DNA of 64,000 nt, taken from positions 1 through 64,000 of the forward strand of contig NZ_JAIOJZ010000019.1 of the NCBI RefSeq assembly GCF_020404845.1, in the 5' to 3' direction. The DNA comes from Streptomyces hyderabadensis. GTDB lineage: Bacteria; Actinomycetota; Actinomycetes; Streptomycetales; Streptomycetaceae. The notes under the pieces are model-generated. The model was given only the letters and a program-made list of their open reading frames with translations, was not told the origin of the DNA and did no database searches. The position numbers and the translations under genes are program-made. Every line of letters begins with the position of its first letter. Positions within the stretch are counted from its first letter, which is position 1. This document shows positions 43,412 to 51,990 of this stretch, piece after piece.

Positions 43412-44284
43412 ATGAACCCCGTCAGCACAGCGTCCCCGGCGGTGAGCACGTCACTGCTGGAGGACTTCTCCCTGGAGATGACCGGCAAGGACGTGCCCAA
43501 GCTGGAGGAGGCGGCCGGCCTCATCCCGCGGGGCACCCGTGTCAACATCACCTTCCTCGGCACCGAGGATCTGCGGATGCGGCTGGACGCCGCCCGAGCG
43601 GTCAAACGCCTCGGCTTCACACCGGTCCCGCACATCTCCGCCCGACGCCTCGGCTCCCAGGCGGACTTCGTGCAGTTCCTCGCCGCACTCCAGGCGGACG
43701 GCACCGGCGCCGACGTCTTCACGGTCGGCGGCGATCCGACCCGCCCCGAGGGGCCCTACGAGGACTCCCTCGCCCTGATCGAGTCGGGCCTGCTCGCGCG
43801 GTACGGCGTCAAGGGCGTCGGCATCGGCGGCTATCCGGAAGGCCACCCCGCCATCGCCGACGACGTGCTGTGGGCCGCGCTGCGGGACAAGGGCGCCGCC
43901 CTTGCCGCCCAAGGGCTTCAGGGCAGCGTCATCACCCAGTTCGGCTTCGACGTCGATCCCGTGCTCGCCTGGGTCGAGCAGGTTCGCGGCCTCGGCATCA
44001 CGCTCCCGATCCGGATAGGTGTCCCCGGTCCGGCCGGGGTGCGGCGGCTGATGGCGTTCGCCGCCCGGTTCGGCGTGGGCACCAGCGCCTCCATCGCCAA
44101 GAAGTACGGCCTGTCGATCACCAACCTCATGGGCACCGCGGGACCGGACCGGTTCCTGCGCGCCCTCGCCGAGGGCCACGAGCCGGCCCGGCACGGCGAC
44201 GTGAAGATCCACTTCTATACGTTCGGCGGGCTCAAGGCCACGTCCGAATGGATCGCCCAGTTCAGGAAGGACGACTCCGTATGA
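43412..44284 (+). CDS. metF: Methylenetetrahydrofolate reductase
   Basis: 290 residues from the ATG at 43412 with AAGGAG upstream. It is a MetF TIM barrel: FSLEMTGKD at the start, RVNITFLGTEDL, PHISARRLGS, FTVGGDPTRPEGPYEDSLAL and VSVI-type strands near ITQFGFDVDPVLAW. Here it would probably run from 5-methyl-THF to methylene-THF, after the GcvT-like enzyme has loaded the methyl group. Its stop overlaps purU by 4 nt. A housekeeping copy is expected elsewhere, as this one belongs to the demethylation cluster. Confidence 0.85.
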   Translation: MNPVSTASPAVSTSLLEDFSLEMTGKDVPKLEEAAGLIPRGTRVNITFLGTEDLRMRLDAARAVKRLGFTPVPHISARRLGSQADFVQFLAALQADGTGADVFTVGGDPTRPEGPYEDSLALIESGLLARYGVKGVGIGGYPEGHPAIADDVLWAALRDKGAALAAQGLQGSVITQFGFDVDPVLAWVEQVRGLGITLPIRIGVPGPAGVRRLMAFAARFGVGTSASIAKKYGLSITNLMGTAGPDRFLRALAEGHEPARHGDVKIHFYTFGGLKATSEWIAQFRKDDSV

Positions 44285-45189
44285 CCGCCACGCAGGCCGC
44301 GCCCACTTCCACCGCCAAGAGGAGGCGGGGGACCGATCACCAGGCGTCGCTGATCGTCCAGGGCGCCGACGCGACCGGCATTGTCGCGGCCGTCACCTCG
44401 GTGCTGAGCAGGCACGGCGCCAACATCGTCGCCCTGGACCAGTACTCGGACGATCCGCAGGGCGGCGCCTTCTTCCAGCGCACCGTCTTCGGCCTGGACG
44501 GCCTCCAGGCCGCGCTGCCCGCGCTGCGCGCCGACTTCGACGAGGAACTGGTGCGGCGCTACGGCCTCACTTACACCCTGCGCGACCAGTCGGTGCCCAA
44601 GCGGATGGCGGTCTTCGCCTCGAAGTCGGACCACTGCCTGCTCGACCTGCTCTGGCGCCACCGGCAAGGCCAACTCCCGGTCAGCATCCCCATGGTCATC
44701 TCCAACCACCCCGACGTCGCCGAGGAGGTGCGGAGCTTCGGCATCCCGTTCTTCCACGTCCCGTCCATGGGCGCGGACAAGTCGGCCGCCGAGGCCGAAC
44801 ACCTGCGGCTGCTCAAGGACAACGTCGACTTCGTCGTCCTCGCCCGCTACATGCAGATCCTCTCCGGCGGCTTCATCGAACAGGCCGGCGTCCCCATCAT
44901 CAACATCCACCATTCCTTCCTGCCCGCCTTCATCGGTGCCGGTCCCTACGCCAAGGCCAAGGAACGCGGCGTGAAGCTGGTGGGCGCCACCGCCCACTAC
45001 GTCACCGAGGATCTGGACGAGGGCCCGATCATCGAGCAGGACGTGGTCCGGGTGAGCCACGCCGACACGGCCGCCGACCTCACCCGCCGGGGCGCCGACG
45101 TCGAGCGCGCCGTGCTGTCCCGCGCCGTGCTGTGGCACGCCGAGGACCGGGTCATCCGCAACGGCAACCACACCATCGTCTTCGCCTGA
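44281..45189 (+). CDS. purU: Formyltetrahydrofolate deformylase
   Basis: 302 residues from the ATG at 44281 (ATGA overlap with metF). An N-terminal ACT domain (ASLIVQGADATGIVAAVTSV) is followed by a formyltransferase-fold domain with MVISNHPDVA, LARYMQILSGGF, and INIHHSFLPAFIGAGPY, which holds the conserved catalytic His. It hydrolyses 10-formyl-THF to formate and THF, regenerating the methyl acceptor. That completes a cycle with the methyltransferase, MetF and FolD. Confidence 0.92.
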   Translation: MTATQAAPTSTAKRRRGTDHQASLIVQGADATGIVAAVTSVLSRHGANIVALDQYSDDPQGGAFFQRTVFGLDGLQAALPALRADFDEELVRRYGLTYTLRDQSVPKRMAVFASKSDHCLLDLLWRHRQGQLPVSIPMVISNHPDVAEEVRSFGIPFFHVPSMGADKSAAEAEHLRLLKDNVDFVVLARYMQILSGGFIEQAGVPIINIHHSFLPAFIGAGPYAKAKERGVKLVGATAHYVTEDLDEGPIIEQDVVRVSHADTAADLTRRGADVERAVLSRAVLWHAEDRVIRNGNHTIVFA

Positions 45190-45438
45190 ACCACCGATCC
45201 GCCCCATCGATCCCTCCACGTCCCCGCCGGGGAAACCGCCCGGAACCGGGGCAGGTGGTCTTGTCGCGCGCCGGAACAGGCCACCGGGGCGGCGGACACG
45301 GCGGATTCCGCACGTTCCGCTCCGGTACGCACCGCCGCCCCGGCGTCGTGCACCGTGGCCGCGTACGGCTGCGGCCGCGGCCCACAGCCCGCGCCGCCGG
45401 GCGCATCGTTCACCGTCACAGAAAGGCGGTTCGCCACC

Positions 45439-46305
45439 ATGACCACCACGATCAACGGCGCCTCGCACGCCCGGAACATCCGGGCCCGCGTCGCCGAACG
45501 GGTCGCCCGGCTCAGGCACGACGGACATCTGCCCGGCCTGGCCACCATTCTGGTCGGCGACGATCCGGCCAGTGCCGTGTACGTCGCCGCCAAACGACGC
45601 GCCATCCGCGAGGCGGGCATGCGCGACTTCCACCGCCACCTGCCCCAGCACGCCACTCAGGACGCGGTGGCGGAGGTCATCGACGAACTGGCCGCCGACC
45701 CGGACGTCTCCGGCATCCTCCTCCAACTTCCCCTGGCCGCCCACCTCGACGCCGCCGCGCTGATCGACCGCATCCCCGTCACCAAGGACGTCGACGGCCT
45801 GACCACCGCCAGCGCCGGCCGCCTGGCCCGGGGAGAACGCGGGCTGCGTCCCTGCACGCCCAGCGGTGTCATCGAACTCCTCGACGCCGAAGGCATCGAA
45901 CTGAAGGGCGCGTGCGTCGCCGTCGTCGGCTGGGGCGAACTCGTCGGCCGGCCCTTGTCCCAGCTGCTGCTGCGCCGGGGAGCCACGGTGACCGTCGCCC
46001 ACGAGTTCACCACCGACCTAGCCGCCGTCACGCGCCCCACCGACGTCGTCGTGGTCGCCACCGGCGTCCGCGGTCTCATCGGCCCGGAGCACGTCAAACC
46101 CGGCGCCACCATCATCGACGTCGGCATCCACCGCACTCCCGGCGGTCTCACCGGGGACGTCCGCGCCGCCGAACTGGACGGCATCGCCGGCCGAATCACC
46201 CCCGTGCCCGGCGGAGTGGGACCGATGACGATCGCCATGCTCCTGGTCAACACCCTCCAGGCCGCCGAGTGGGCAGCCGAGCAGGAGGCCGCCGTGCCTG
46301 CGTAG
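45439..46305 (+). CDS. folD: Methylene-THF dehydrogenase / methenyl-THF cyclohydrolase
   Basis: 288 residues from the ATG at 45439, 249 nt after purU. The motifs include LATILVGDDPASAVYVAAKR (with the active-site Lys), ILLQLPLAAHLD, DVDGLTTASAGRL, PCTPSGVIELL, and the C-terminal TPVPGGVGPMTIAMLL. The cofactor site AVVGWGELVGRPL differs slightly from the usual GRSxxVG. It oxidises methylene-THF to formyl-THF, linking MetF to PurU. Confidence 0.92.
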   Translation: MTTTINGASHARNIRARVAERVARLRHDGHLPGLATILVGDDPASAVYVAAKRRAIREAGMRDFHRHLPQHATQDAVAEVIDELAADPDVSGILLQLPLAAHLDAAALIDRIPVTKDVDGLTTASAGRLARGERGLRPCTPSGVIELLDAEGIELKGACVAVVGWGELVGRPLSQLLLRRGATVTVAHEFTTDLAAVTRPTDVVVVATGVRGLIGPEHVKPGATIIDVGIHRTPGGLTGDVRAAELDGIAGRITPVPGGVGPMTIAMLLVNTLQAAEWAAEQEAAVPA

Positions 46306-46373
46306 CCAGGTGCCGCCCTCCGGGCGAAGGACGGCACCAGCACGCGCATCCCCACCGAGGAAAGGCACCGGAC

Positions 46374-47250
46374 GTGAAGGATTTCGCTCCGCTGGCCAGG
46401 TTCGCCGGCCGCCGGGCGACCGGTCTTCTCGATGTCACCCACGACCCCGGGGCTCTCGACTCCACGGGCTTGTGGGCTGTCGTCGCCGACTTCGAGGGCA
46501 GCCTGACCTGCGCCCGCTTCCGTGACGTCCGCCCCGCCGCGCGGCCCGCCGGACCGGCGCTCCGATGGTGCGGACCGGGCCGGGACCAGTGGACCACCTC
46601 GCTGGACCGGGCCGCCTACACCGCGGGCGTACGGCGCATCCGCGCACACATCGCCGCCGGGGAGGTGTACCAGGCCAACCTGTGCCGGGTGCTGTCCGCC
46701 CCGCTCGATGCCGGCGCTGACATCGAGGCGCTGGCCGACCGGTTGGCCGCGCGCCATCACGCCCCCTACGCCGGTCTGGTCAGACTGCCGGAGCACGGCG
46801 TGGAAGTGGTGTCGGCATCCCCCGAGCTGTTCCTGCGCCGCACCGGCCGGGGGATCGAGTCGGGACCGATCAAGGGCACCGGACGTACCGAGGGGGACCT
46901 CCTGGAGAAGGACCACGCCGAGAACGTCATGATCGTCGACCTGGTCCGCAACGACCTGGGCCGGGTCTGTGCGACCGGCAGTGTCACCGTCCCGGATCTG
47001 TGCGTCGTGGAGAAGCACCCGGGGCTGGTCCACCTGGTCTCCACCGTGCGCGGGGAACTGCGCGACGGGGCCGGGTGGGCGGATCTGCTGGCGGCGGCCT
47101 TTCCGCCCGGTTCCGTCACCGGCGCCCCCAAGGAGAGCGCGCTCGGCATCATCCGCGCTGTGGAGACCGCACCCCGGGGGCCGTACTGCGGTGGGGTCGG
47201 ATGGGTCGACGCGGATCGTGGCCATGGTGAACTCGCCGTGGGCATGAAGA
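46374..47250 (+). pseudogene. pabB: pabB-like chorismate-binding enzyme, C-terminus lost
   Basis: A GTG at 46374 with AAAGG upstream opens an aminodeoxychorismate synthase component I. Conserved blocks are AAGEVYQANLCRVLS, VVSASPELFLRR, GPIKGTGRTEGD, HAENVMIVDLVRNDLGRV, GLVHLVSTVRGEL, GSVTGAPKESAL and PRGPYCGGVGWVDADRG. At GELAVG (about 47245) homology stops and the frame runs on in unrelated Ala/Ser-rich sequence to a stop at 47433-47435. The missing last ~50 residues include conserved active-site residues, so activity is doubtful. Intact, it would supply pABA for the folP product. Confidence 0.8.
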
Positions 47251-47422
47251 CCTGCATACCGGTGTCCTGTTGCAGCTTCAGCGCGGCCGCCGCCGCGGCG
47301 TCCTCCGATGCGGTCAGGCGCTCGGTCGGCAAGGCGCCCCGCCGGTGCTCGGCTCGCGCCGCCAGTAGTTCGGCGGGTCGCAGCAGGCTTCCCACATGCT
47401 CGGCCCGGATCGTCGTCGGCAT
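47246..47422 (-). pseudogene. metE-like methionine synthase fragment, only the N-terminus
   Basis: An ATG at 47422 (GGGAAGG upstream) opens a frame with the typical start of cobalamin-independent methionine synthase-like proteins: RAEHVGSLLRPAELLAAR, then LKLQQDTGMQVF. Homology stops after about 57 residues, where a TDGE-type block is expected, and the frame runs antisense into pabB. The enzyme would have used methyl-THF-type donors, which fits the one-carbon setting. Both genes end at one junction. Confidence 0.7.
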
Positions 47423-47487
47423 CGGCCTTCCCTGAGGGCAAGAGGCCGGCCACGGCAACACATGACTGCCCCGGCCGTCCGCACCGC

Positions 47488-48108
47488 TCAGGGGCGGACG
47501 GCCACTCCACGCAGGAAGACGCGCACCGCCTCCACGACGGACGTGTGCACCTCGGCCTCGGTCAGCTTGCGCGGCGCATCGGTGAGCAGCCGCATCTGGG
47601 CGTCCCCGAGCATGGCCTGGTACAGCTGCGCCGCGGCCCGCAGCGGATCGTCGACCTCGATCAGGCCGTCGTCGCACGCCTGGCGCAGACAACCCCCGAT
47701 GACCGCGTGCCCCGCGGCCGGCCCGTGTTCGGCGAACACCTCGCCCAGTCCCGGAATCCGCTGCGCCTCGGCCGTCACCAGCCGGTGCAAGGCGATGGCC
47801 TGCGGGCTGAGCACCACGGAGGCGAAGTGTTCGCCCAGCGCCACCAGGTTGTCGGCGAGACGCTCGCCGCCCGGCGCGAAGTCGTGCAGGGGCCGCGACC
47901 ATTCGTCGCACAGCGTCTCCACGGCGGCCCGGAACAGCGCGCTCTTGTCGGCGAAGTACCGGTAGAGCGTTGCCTTGGAGCCGCCCACCGCCGCCAGCAC
48001 GTCCTCCATGGAGACGCCCGTGTAACCACGCACTATGAACAACTCGCCGGCCGCTCGCACGATGCGCTGCCGACGGTCCGTCGCCGTCATCCTGCGCACG
48101 CTCGTCAT
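47488..48108 (-). CDS. TetR-family regulator
   Basis: 206 residues from an ATG at 48108; an ATG at 48090 is possible and no clear ribosome site is seen. The N-terminal HTH reads RIVRAAGELFIVRGYTGVSM, then VGGSKATLYRYFADKSALF. A C-terminal all-helical ligand domain follows with LHRLVTAEAQRIPGLGEVF, as in the AefR-like TetR group. It borders the one-carbon cluster and is the best local candidate for the CTAGA-type operators. I do not find that motif in its own upstream region. Confidence 0.88.
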   Translation of the reverse strand: MTSVRRMTATDRRQRIVRAAGELFIVRGYTGVSMEDVLAAVGGSKATLYRYFADKSALFRAAVETLCDEWSRPLHDFAPGGERLADNLVALGEHFASVVLSPQAIALHRLVTAEAQRIPGLGEVFAEHGPAAGHAVIGGCLRQACDDGLIEVDDPLRAAAQLYQAMLGDAQMRLLTDAPRKLTEAEVHTSVVEAVRVFLRGVAVRP

Positions 48109-48249
48109 GTCGTGCACGGTAGGCGACCACCGACGTTCCACTCTCGCCCGCTGCCGGGCCCTGACCGCCCGTACGCGAGTGGCGCGTGACGCTCTCGGCG
48201 CGACCGGGTCACGTGCCTGCCGGAGCAGGAGGCCCTTCGAGTATGACTC

Positions 48250-48900
48250 TCACCGGCCTGTCCGGAGGTTTCCGGGGGAGGGTTGGGGCCGGAGGGAGGG
48301 GAGGGTCAGCTGCCACCAGTAGGTGAGGCGGTTGTCGAGGACGGTCGTGCCCTCAAGTGCCTCGGTGAGAGTGCACAGACCGAAGAACGCGGGCACCAGA
48401 GTGCGGGCCGCGCGGGCGGGGTGGATGCCCTCGTTGACGTGTCCTGCCAGCCGGGCCTGTGCGAGCAGGCGCGTGGTGGCGGCGGTCCAGAGCGCGAAGG
48501 GGTCGGGGATGGGAGCTTTGATGACGGCGCGCTCGACCCACAGACGGGCCCCGGCCCGCGTCACGGTGTCCCGGGTGAGGGCGTGGGCGATGTCGTAGCT
48601 GAGTGCTACGAGCCGTTCGAGCGGGGGTACGGTCTCGTCTCCGTAGCGTGCTGCGAGCTGGGACCAGGTAGCGAACCGGTCCTCGACGACGGCGACGGCG
48701 ATTCCTTCCTTGCTGGTGTAGTGGAAGTAGACCGCGCCGCTGGTCCGGCCCGACCTCGCGCTTATGTCGTTGACGCTGGTGGCCGCGTATCCCTGTTCGG
48801 CGAACAGTTGGGCTGCCGCTTCCAGCAGTGATCTGCGGGTTGCCTTCGCCCGTTCCTGCAACGTTCCGTCCGCCCTCGTCTGTTCTCGATGTCGGGCCAC
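48250..48900 (-). CDS. Gamma-butyrolactone receptor-like TetR regulator (ScbR/ArpA type)
   Basis: 216 residues from a GTG at 48900; no ribosome site precedes it. The N-terminus (QERAKATRRSLLEAAAQLFA, then SGAVYFHYTSKEGIA) and the C-terminus (DNRLTYWWQLTLPSL) are typical of the autoregulator-receptor family. These proteins repress secondary-metabolism genes until a butyrolactone or butenolide ligand releases them. No AfsA-type synthase is in the window. It is divergent from a HAD phosphatase gene with an 18-bp palindrome between them. Confidence 0.82.
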   Translation of the reverse strand: MARHREQTRADGTLQERAKATRRSLLEAAAQLFAEQGYAATSVNDISARSGRTSGAVYFHYTSKEGIAVAVVEDRFATWSQLAARYGDETVPPLERLVALSYDIAHALTRDTVTRAGARLWVERAVIKAPIPDPFALWTAATTRLLAQARLAGHVNEGIHPARAARTLVPAFFGLCTLTEALEGTTVLDNRLTYWWQLTLPSLRPQPSPGNLRTGR

Positions 48901-48972
48901 GAATTTAGTGCGCCAGCGTACGCCCGGAGCCCAAACGGGCACTTTCAGGCGGCAATTACACAGTTCTTTCGA

Positions 48973-48990
48973 ACTCGCACGCGTGCGAGT
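48973..48990. promoter_or_regulatory. Perfect 18-bp palindrome between GBL receptor and HAD gene
   Basis: ACTCGCACG joined to CGTGCGAGT, with no spacer. It lies 73 nt upstream of the receptor start and 258 nt before the HAD start. It is a likely operator for one of the two TetR proteins. The rest of the 347-bp gap is AT-rich; a promoter for the HAD gene may be TTGCCC (49148-49153), 18-nt spacer, TAACGT (49172-49177), flanked by ACGGAAA / TTTCCGT arms. Confidence 0.6.
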
Positions 48991-49247
48991 GGTAAAGGGA
49001 GCGCGACGCTCCGGCCTCGCACCGTCAACCGTGCGCGGCAACTGGCCGAAAGTGCGTGCTGTTGACGCCCCCAGTGACTGCGCCGTGCCCGTCGCCGTAT
49101 GGCTGTACGCCTGTTTCCGATGCGCTTCGAGTCACCGGAAAGGGTTATTGCCCGATTTGCCTGGACGGAAATAACGTAGTGGAAACTATCTTTCCGTTTT
49201 CGTGCCGAGACGGGACGCGCATACGTGCGAAAGCATGGGAGACTCCA

Positions 49248-49958
49248 GTGACCACCTCGACCCACAATCTCTTCGACTGGTCGCCCGAAGCCGTCATCTT
49301 CGACTGCGACGGGACCCTCATGGACAGCGAACGCCACTGGCAGGAGGCTCGCAGCCGGGCCTTTCGAGAGCACGGCCTCCAGCCGCCGCCCGGGTTCGCG
49401 GAGCGGGCCGTCGGTCTGCACTACGAGGACTGCGGCCGGCTCATGGCGCAGACCGTGCACAAACCCGAACTGGCCGAGGACCTGGCAGCCGCGCTTCTCG
49501 ACCACTTCCTGGCACTGGTCACCGACGAACCGGTGACGATGCCTGGCGCGGTCCGGCTCCTGCGGCTGCTCTCCGGCCACCTGCCGTTGGCGGTGGCCAG
49601 CAACTGCCCGAGGGTCGTGGTCGAAGGCAGCCTGGAACGGGCCGGGCTGCTCGCGCACTTTCAGTACCTCGTCGTCCCCGACGCCGGGGACGGTGTGCGT
49701 CCCAAGCCGCATCCCGACGTGTACGCCGTGGCGGCCCGGCTCTGCGGTGTCCCCCCGCACCGGGCGCTGGCCGTGGAGGACTCCCTGACCGGTATGGAGG
49801 CAGCCCGCCGGGCAAGCCTGCGGGTCCTGGGCGTCGGTCCTCGGCCGCAGGGCCAGGGCCCCACCCGGGCCGATGGGTGGTTACCGTCACTGGACGCTCC
49901 CGAACTGGTGGCCTGGGCCCACGCGCTTGCCGGCCCACCCGGGTCACAACAGCCTTGA
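49248..49958 (+). CDS. HAD-superfamily phosphatase
   Basis: 236 residues from a GTG at 49248 (GGGAG six bases upstream). The HAD motifs are complete: FDCDGTLMDSE (nucleophile Asp), VASNCP, KPHPDVYAVAA and VEDSLTGMEAA. The helical cap is of the beta-phosphoglucomutase type. It removes phosphate from a small metabolite. Next to a butyrolactone-receptor gene, dephosphorylation of a signal precursor is a possible role, but only context suggests this. Confidence 0.88.
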   Translation: MTTSTHNLFDWSPEAVIFDCDGTLMDSERHWQEARSRAFREHGLQPPPGFAERAVGLHYEDCGRLMAQTVHKPELAEDLAAALLDHFLALVTDEPVTMPGAVRLLRLLSGHLPLAVASNCPRVVVEGSLERAGLLAHFQYLVVPDAGDGVRPKPHPDVYAVAARLCGVPPHRALAVEDSLTGMEAARRASLRVLGVGPRPQGQGPTRADGWLPSLDAPELVAWAHALAGPPGSQQP

Positions 49959-50180
49959 CGGTGCAGCGGAGGGCGCGCTTCGACGAGTCCGACCGTCCAC
50001 ACCCACCGATGCGTTCCGGCTCACGCTGGTCAACCATGGATGCGCCTCCCCTGGACCATGGCGGGCGGCCCGTTCCCGCGGTGTTCCTCCGGACGGTCTC
50101 ATGTCCCGGCGCGTTACCCGGGGCGGCCGGATCCCCGGGCTAGTGTCGGCGCTCCGTCGTTCTTAGGGAGCGTGTTCAGC

Positions 50181-50636
50181 TTGGCCCGCAACCGTCGCCT
50201 GATCCTGAGTACCCCGTCCGAGGTCTGGAGCCTGCTGGCCGACGGACACCGCTACGGGGAGTGGGTGACCGGCACCCAGCGGGTGCTCGCCGTGGACCCG
50301 CACTGGCCGCAGGTGGGCGCCCGGCTGCGGGTCAGGGTCGGTGTGGGCCCGCTGGTCCTCGACGACACCTGCGTCGTGCGCGTCTGCGAACCCGAGCGCC
50401 GCCTGGAATTGGAGGCGAAGGCCGAACCGTTCGGCGCGGCCCGCATCGCCATGAAGCTGATGCCCTGGGGTGAGGCCACGCTCTTCGTTCTCGACTGGCA
50501 CGCGCTGAGGGGCCCCGGCATCCGGATGCACGGACTGCCCGTGGACTACCTCGTCGAGGTCCGCAACGGCATGATGCTGACCAAACTGGCCAGGATCGCC
50601 GTCATGGAGCACGACCGGACACCGCAGCGGGGCTGA
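50181..50636 (+). CDS. SRPBCC (START-like) family protein
   Basis: 151 residues if started at TTG 50181, ten bases after AGGGAG; a GTG at 50172 is in frame but too close to that site. The pattern LARNRRLILSTPSEVWSLLA, then DGHRYGEWVTGTQRV, ending near LTKLARI, is typical of small SRPBCC proteins with a hydrophobic ligand cavity (polyketide cyclase-like or Bet v1-like). Ligand and function are unknown. It is isolated from its neighbours. Confidence 0.75.
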   Translation: MARNRRLILSTPSEVWSLLADGHRYGEWVTGTQRVLAVDPHWPQVGARLRVRVGVGPLVLDDTCVVRVCEPERRLELEAKAEPFGAARIAMKLMPWGEATLFVLDWHALRGPGIRMHGLPVDYLVEVRNGMMLTKLARIAVMEHDRTPQRG

Positions 50637-50985
50637 GAGCGTGCGCTGCCGGCGTGCCGGGACCTTGGACGGCCGCGGACGGTAAGGCCGGCTCACCCGT
50701 GCGGGGTCGGTTCGGTACATCGCGGTGACGGGGCAGGGTGCACCGCACGCGCACGAAGGGCTGATCACGCCCGACGACCACCGCCTGCGACCCGGCGTCG
50801 CGCAGCTCCCCGAGGGAGGGGAAGACGGGGCGAACCCGAGTGCCCCGTCCGTGGCGTAGGTGCCTTGCGTGTCTTCCGCATCAGGTCCCGGTGGGCTACT
50901 CGGGTTTGGTCGTGCGCCTGCCGGCGCCAGCAGCAGGTCGTCCCGCCGCTCGGGCATGGCGTGGCGTGGCGGTGGTCCCTGTGAG
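50637..50985. other. 349-bp stretch without a supported gene
   Basis: It lies after the SRPBCC gene. On the minus strand a frame near 50750-50840 encodes VFPSLGELRDAGSQAVVG without start or family, possibly a remnant. I see no strong promoter or terminator. Confidence 0.4.
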
Positions 50986-51274
50986 CCGGCCGGGTACTCC
51001 TCCAGCGGACACGGCGCTGTACGAGGCGCTGACCGAGGGGTGGATCGCCGGCGCGGCGGTGGACGACATCGAGGAGGAACCCGCGAAGCAACGCGACTGG
51101 CAGCCGGGAAACCCCCTCTTCGAACTGCCCAACGTCATCATCACCCCGCACGCCGCCTACTACTCCGAGGAAGCCATCGGCGCGGTCCGCACCATCGCCG
51201 CGGAAGAGGCCGTACGGGTCCTGACCGGGCAACCCGCCCCGTACCCCGTCAACGAGTTGAGCGCCGGCGCGTGA
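50986..51274 (+). pseudogene. C-terminal fragment of a D-2-hydroxyacid dehydrogenase
   Basis: From about 51010 to the TGA at 51272-51274 the frame encodes ALYEALTEGWIAGAAVDDIE, then NPLFELPNVIITPHAAYYSE with the catalytic His, and RVLTGQPAPYPVN. This is the tail of the CtBP-like dehydrogenase family. The N-terminal two thirds, including the NAD site, are absent; upstream sequence is unrelated. It is a truncated remnant. Confidence 0.75.
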
Positions 51275-51406
51275 CCTGCACGGGTGATACGGCGCGCTGT
51301 CCAATTCAGGAAGACGCGGCGCCTGCAGGGTGAGTCGGGGTTCTGGTCCGTGACTGGTCCGGAAGCGCTGGTCAGAAGCGGGAGGGCGAGGGGAGGAACC
51401 AGGAGG

Positions 51407-51448
51407 TGAAGGCGCCTGACGAGTAAATGACCAGGTCAGGCGCCTTCA
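51407..51448. terminator. Hairpin at the edge of the remnant region
   Basis: A perfect 14-bp stem, TGAAGGCGCCTGAC with its complement, and a 14-nt loop. It lies just past the stop of a minus-strand fragment ending in KKLGFF (51461 onward), so it probably terminated that gene when it was whole. Confidence 0.6.
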
Positions 51449-51457
51449 GCCGTGCCT

Positions 51458-51990
51458 CTAGAAGAAGCCGAGCTTCTTCGCGGAGTACGACACCAGGAGG
51501 TTCTTCGTCTGCTGGTGGTACACGGCTCAGATGCAGCTTGACCAGCTAAAACAGCTCCGATCGCCACAAGCTGCGGACGGCTGGTCCGGGTATGGTCCGG
51601 ATCTTGCTTCGAAGGTTCGTGGTGATGAGCGCTGCTCGCATGTTGCGCTTGTACGACGATGACGGCCTCGGTACTGCTTCGAGAGGCGACGCAGAAGACT
51701 GTCCCGACCGGGCTGCACCAAGGCTGGATCCGGCGCTGGCGGAGGCCAGCGGCGATTTCTTCGACCCGGCCCCGTCCCACACTCCAGCCAGTCCCTCTCG
51801 TTAGCCGCGCCCGACGCATCGTTGCTTTGGGCGCGGCCAGCTTGACTCGTCGTGGGAAGGGCGTCAGCCATGGCGTCCCTTAGCTGTACGCGAGGCCCCG
51901 TCCAGGAGCCGCACCGTACTGGGACTTCTCGACCACCCACATCAGGATGCTTCCTCGGCCCCGTCGCTCACGTCCTCGGTTCACGCAATG
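51458..51990 (-). pseudogene. Remnant region with a conserved C-terminal tail
   Basis: Minus strand: the tail HQQTKNLLVSYSAKKLGFF ends at a TAG (51458-51460). An in-frame stop lies just upstream of it. Other frames between 51540 and 51870 are short, and base composition is less GC-rich than in the neighbouring genes. A similar tail occurs at 36248-36303. I cannot name the original gene. There are no terminal inverted repeats marking an intact mobile element. Confidence 0.5.

Noticed and set aside
45132..46370. Plus-strand open frame running from the end of purU into pabB
   Set aside because: The region before 46374 is a shifted frame of folD, so only the pabB part is real.
46374..47435. A functional 353-residue pabB
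   Set aside because: The last ~60 residues are antisense to the metE-like fragment and do not resemble any chorismate-binding C-terminus.
51458..51990. An intact insertion sequence or integrase
   Set aside because: No transposase motif and no terminal inverted repeats; the only inverted repeat (51407-51448) is better explained as a terminator.
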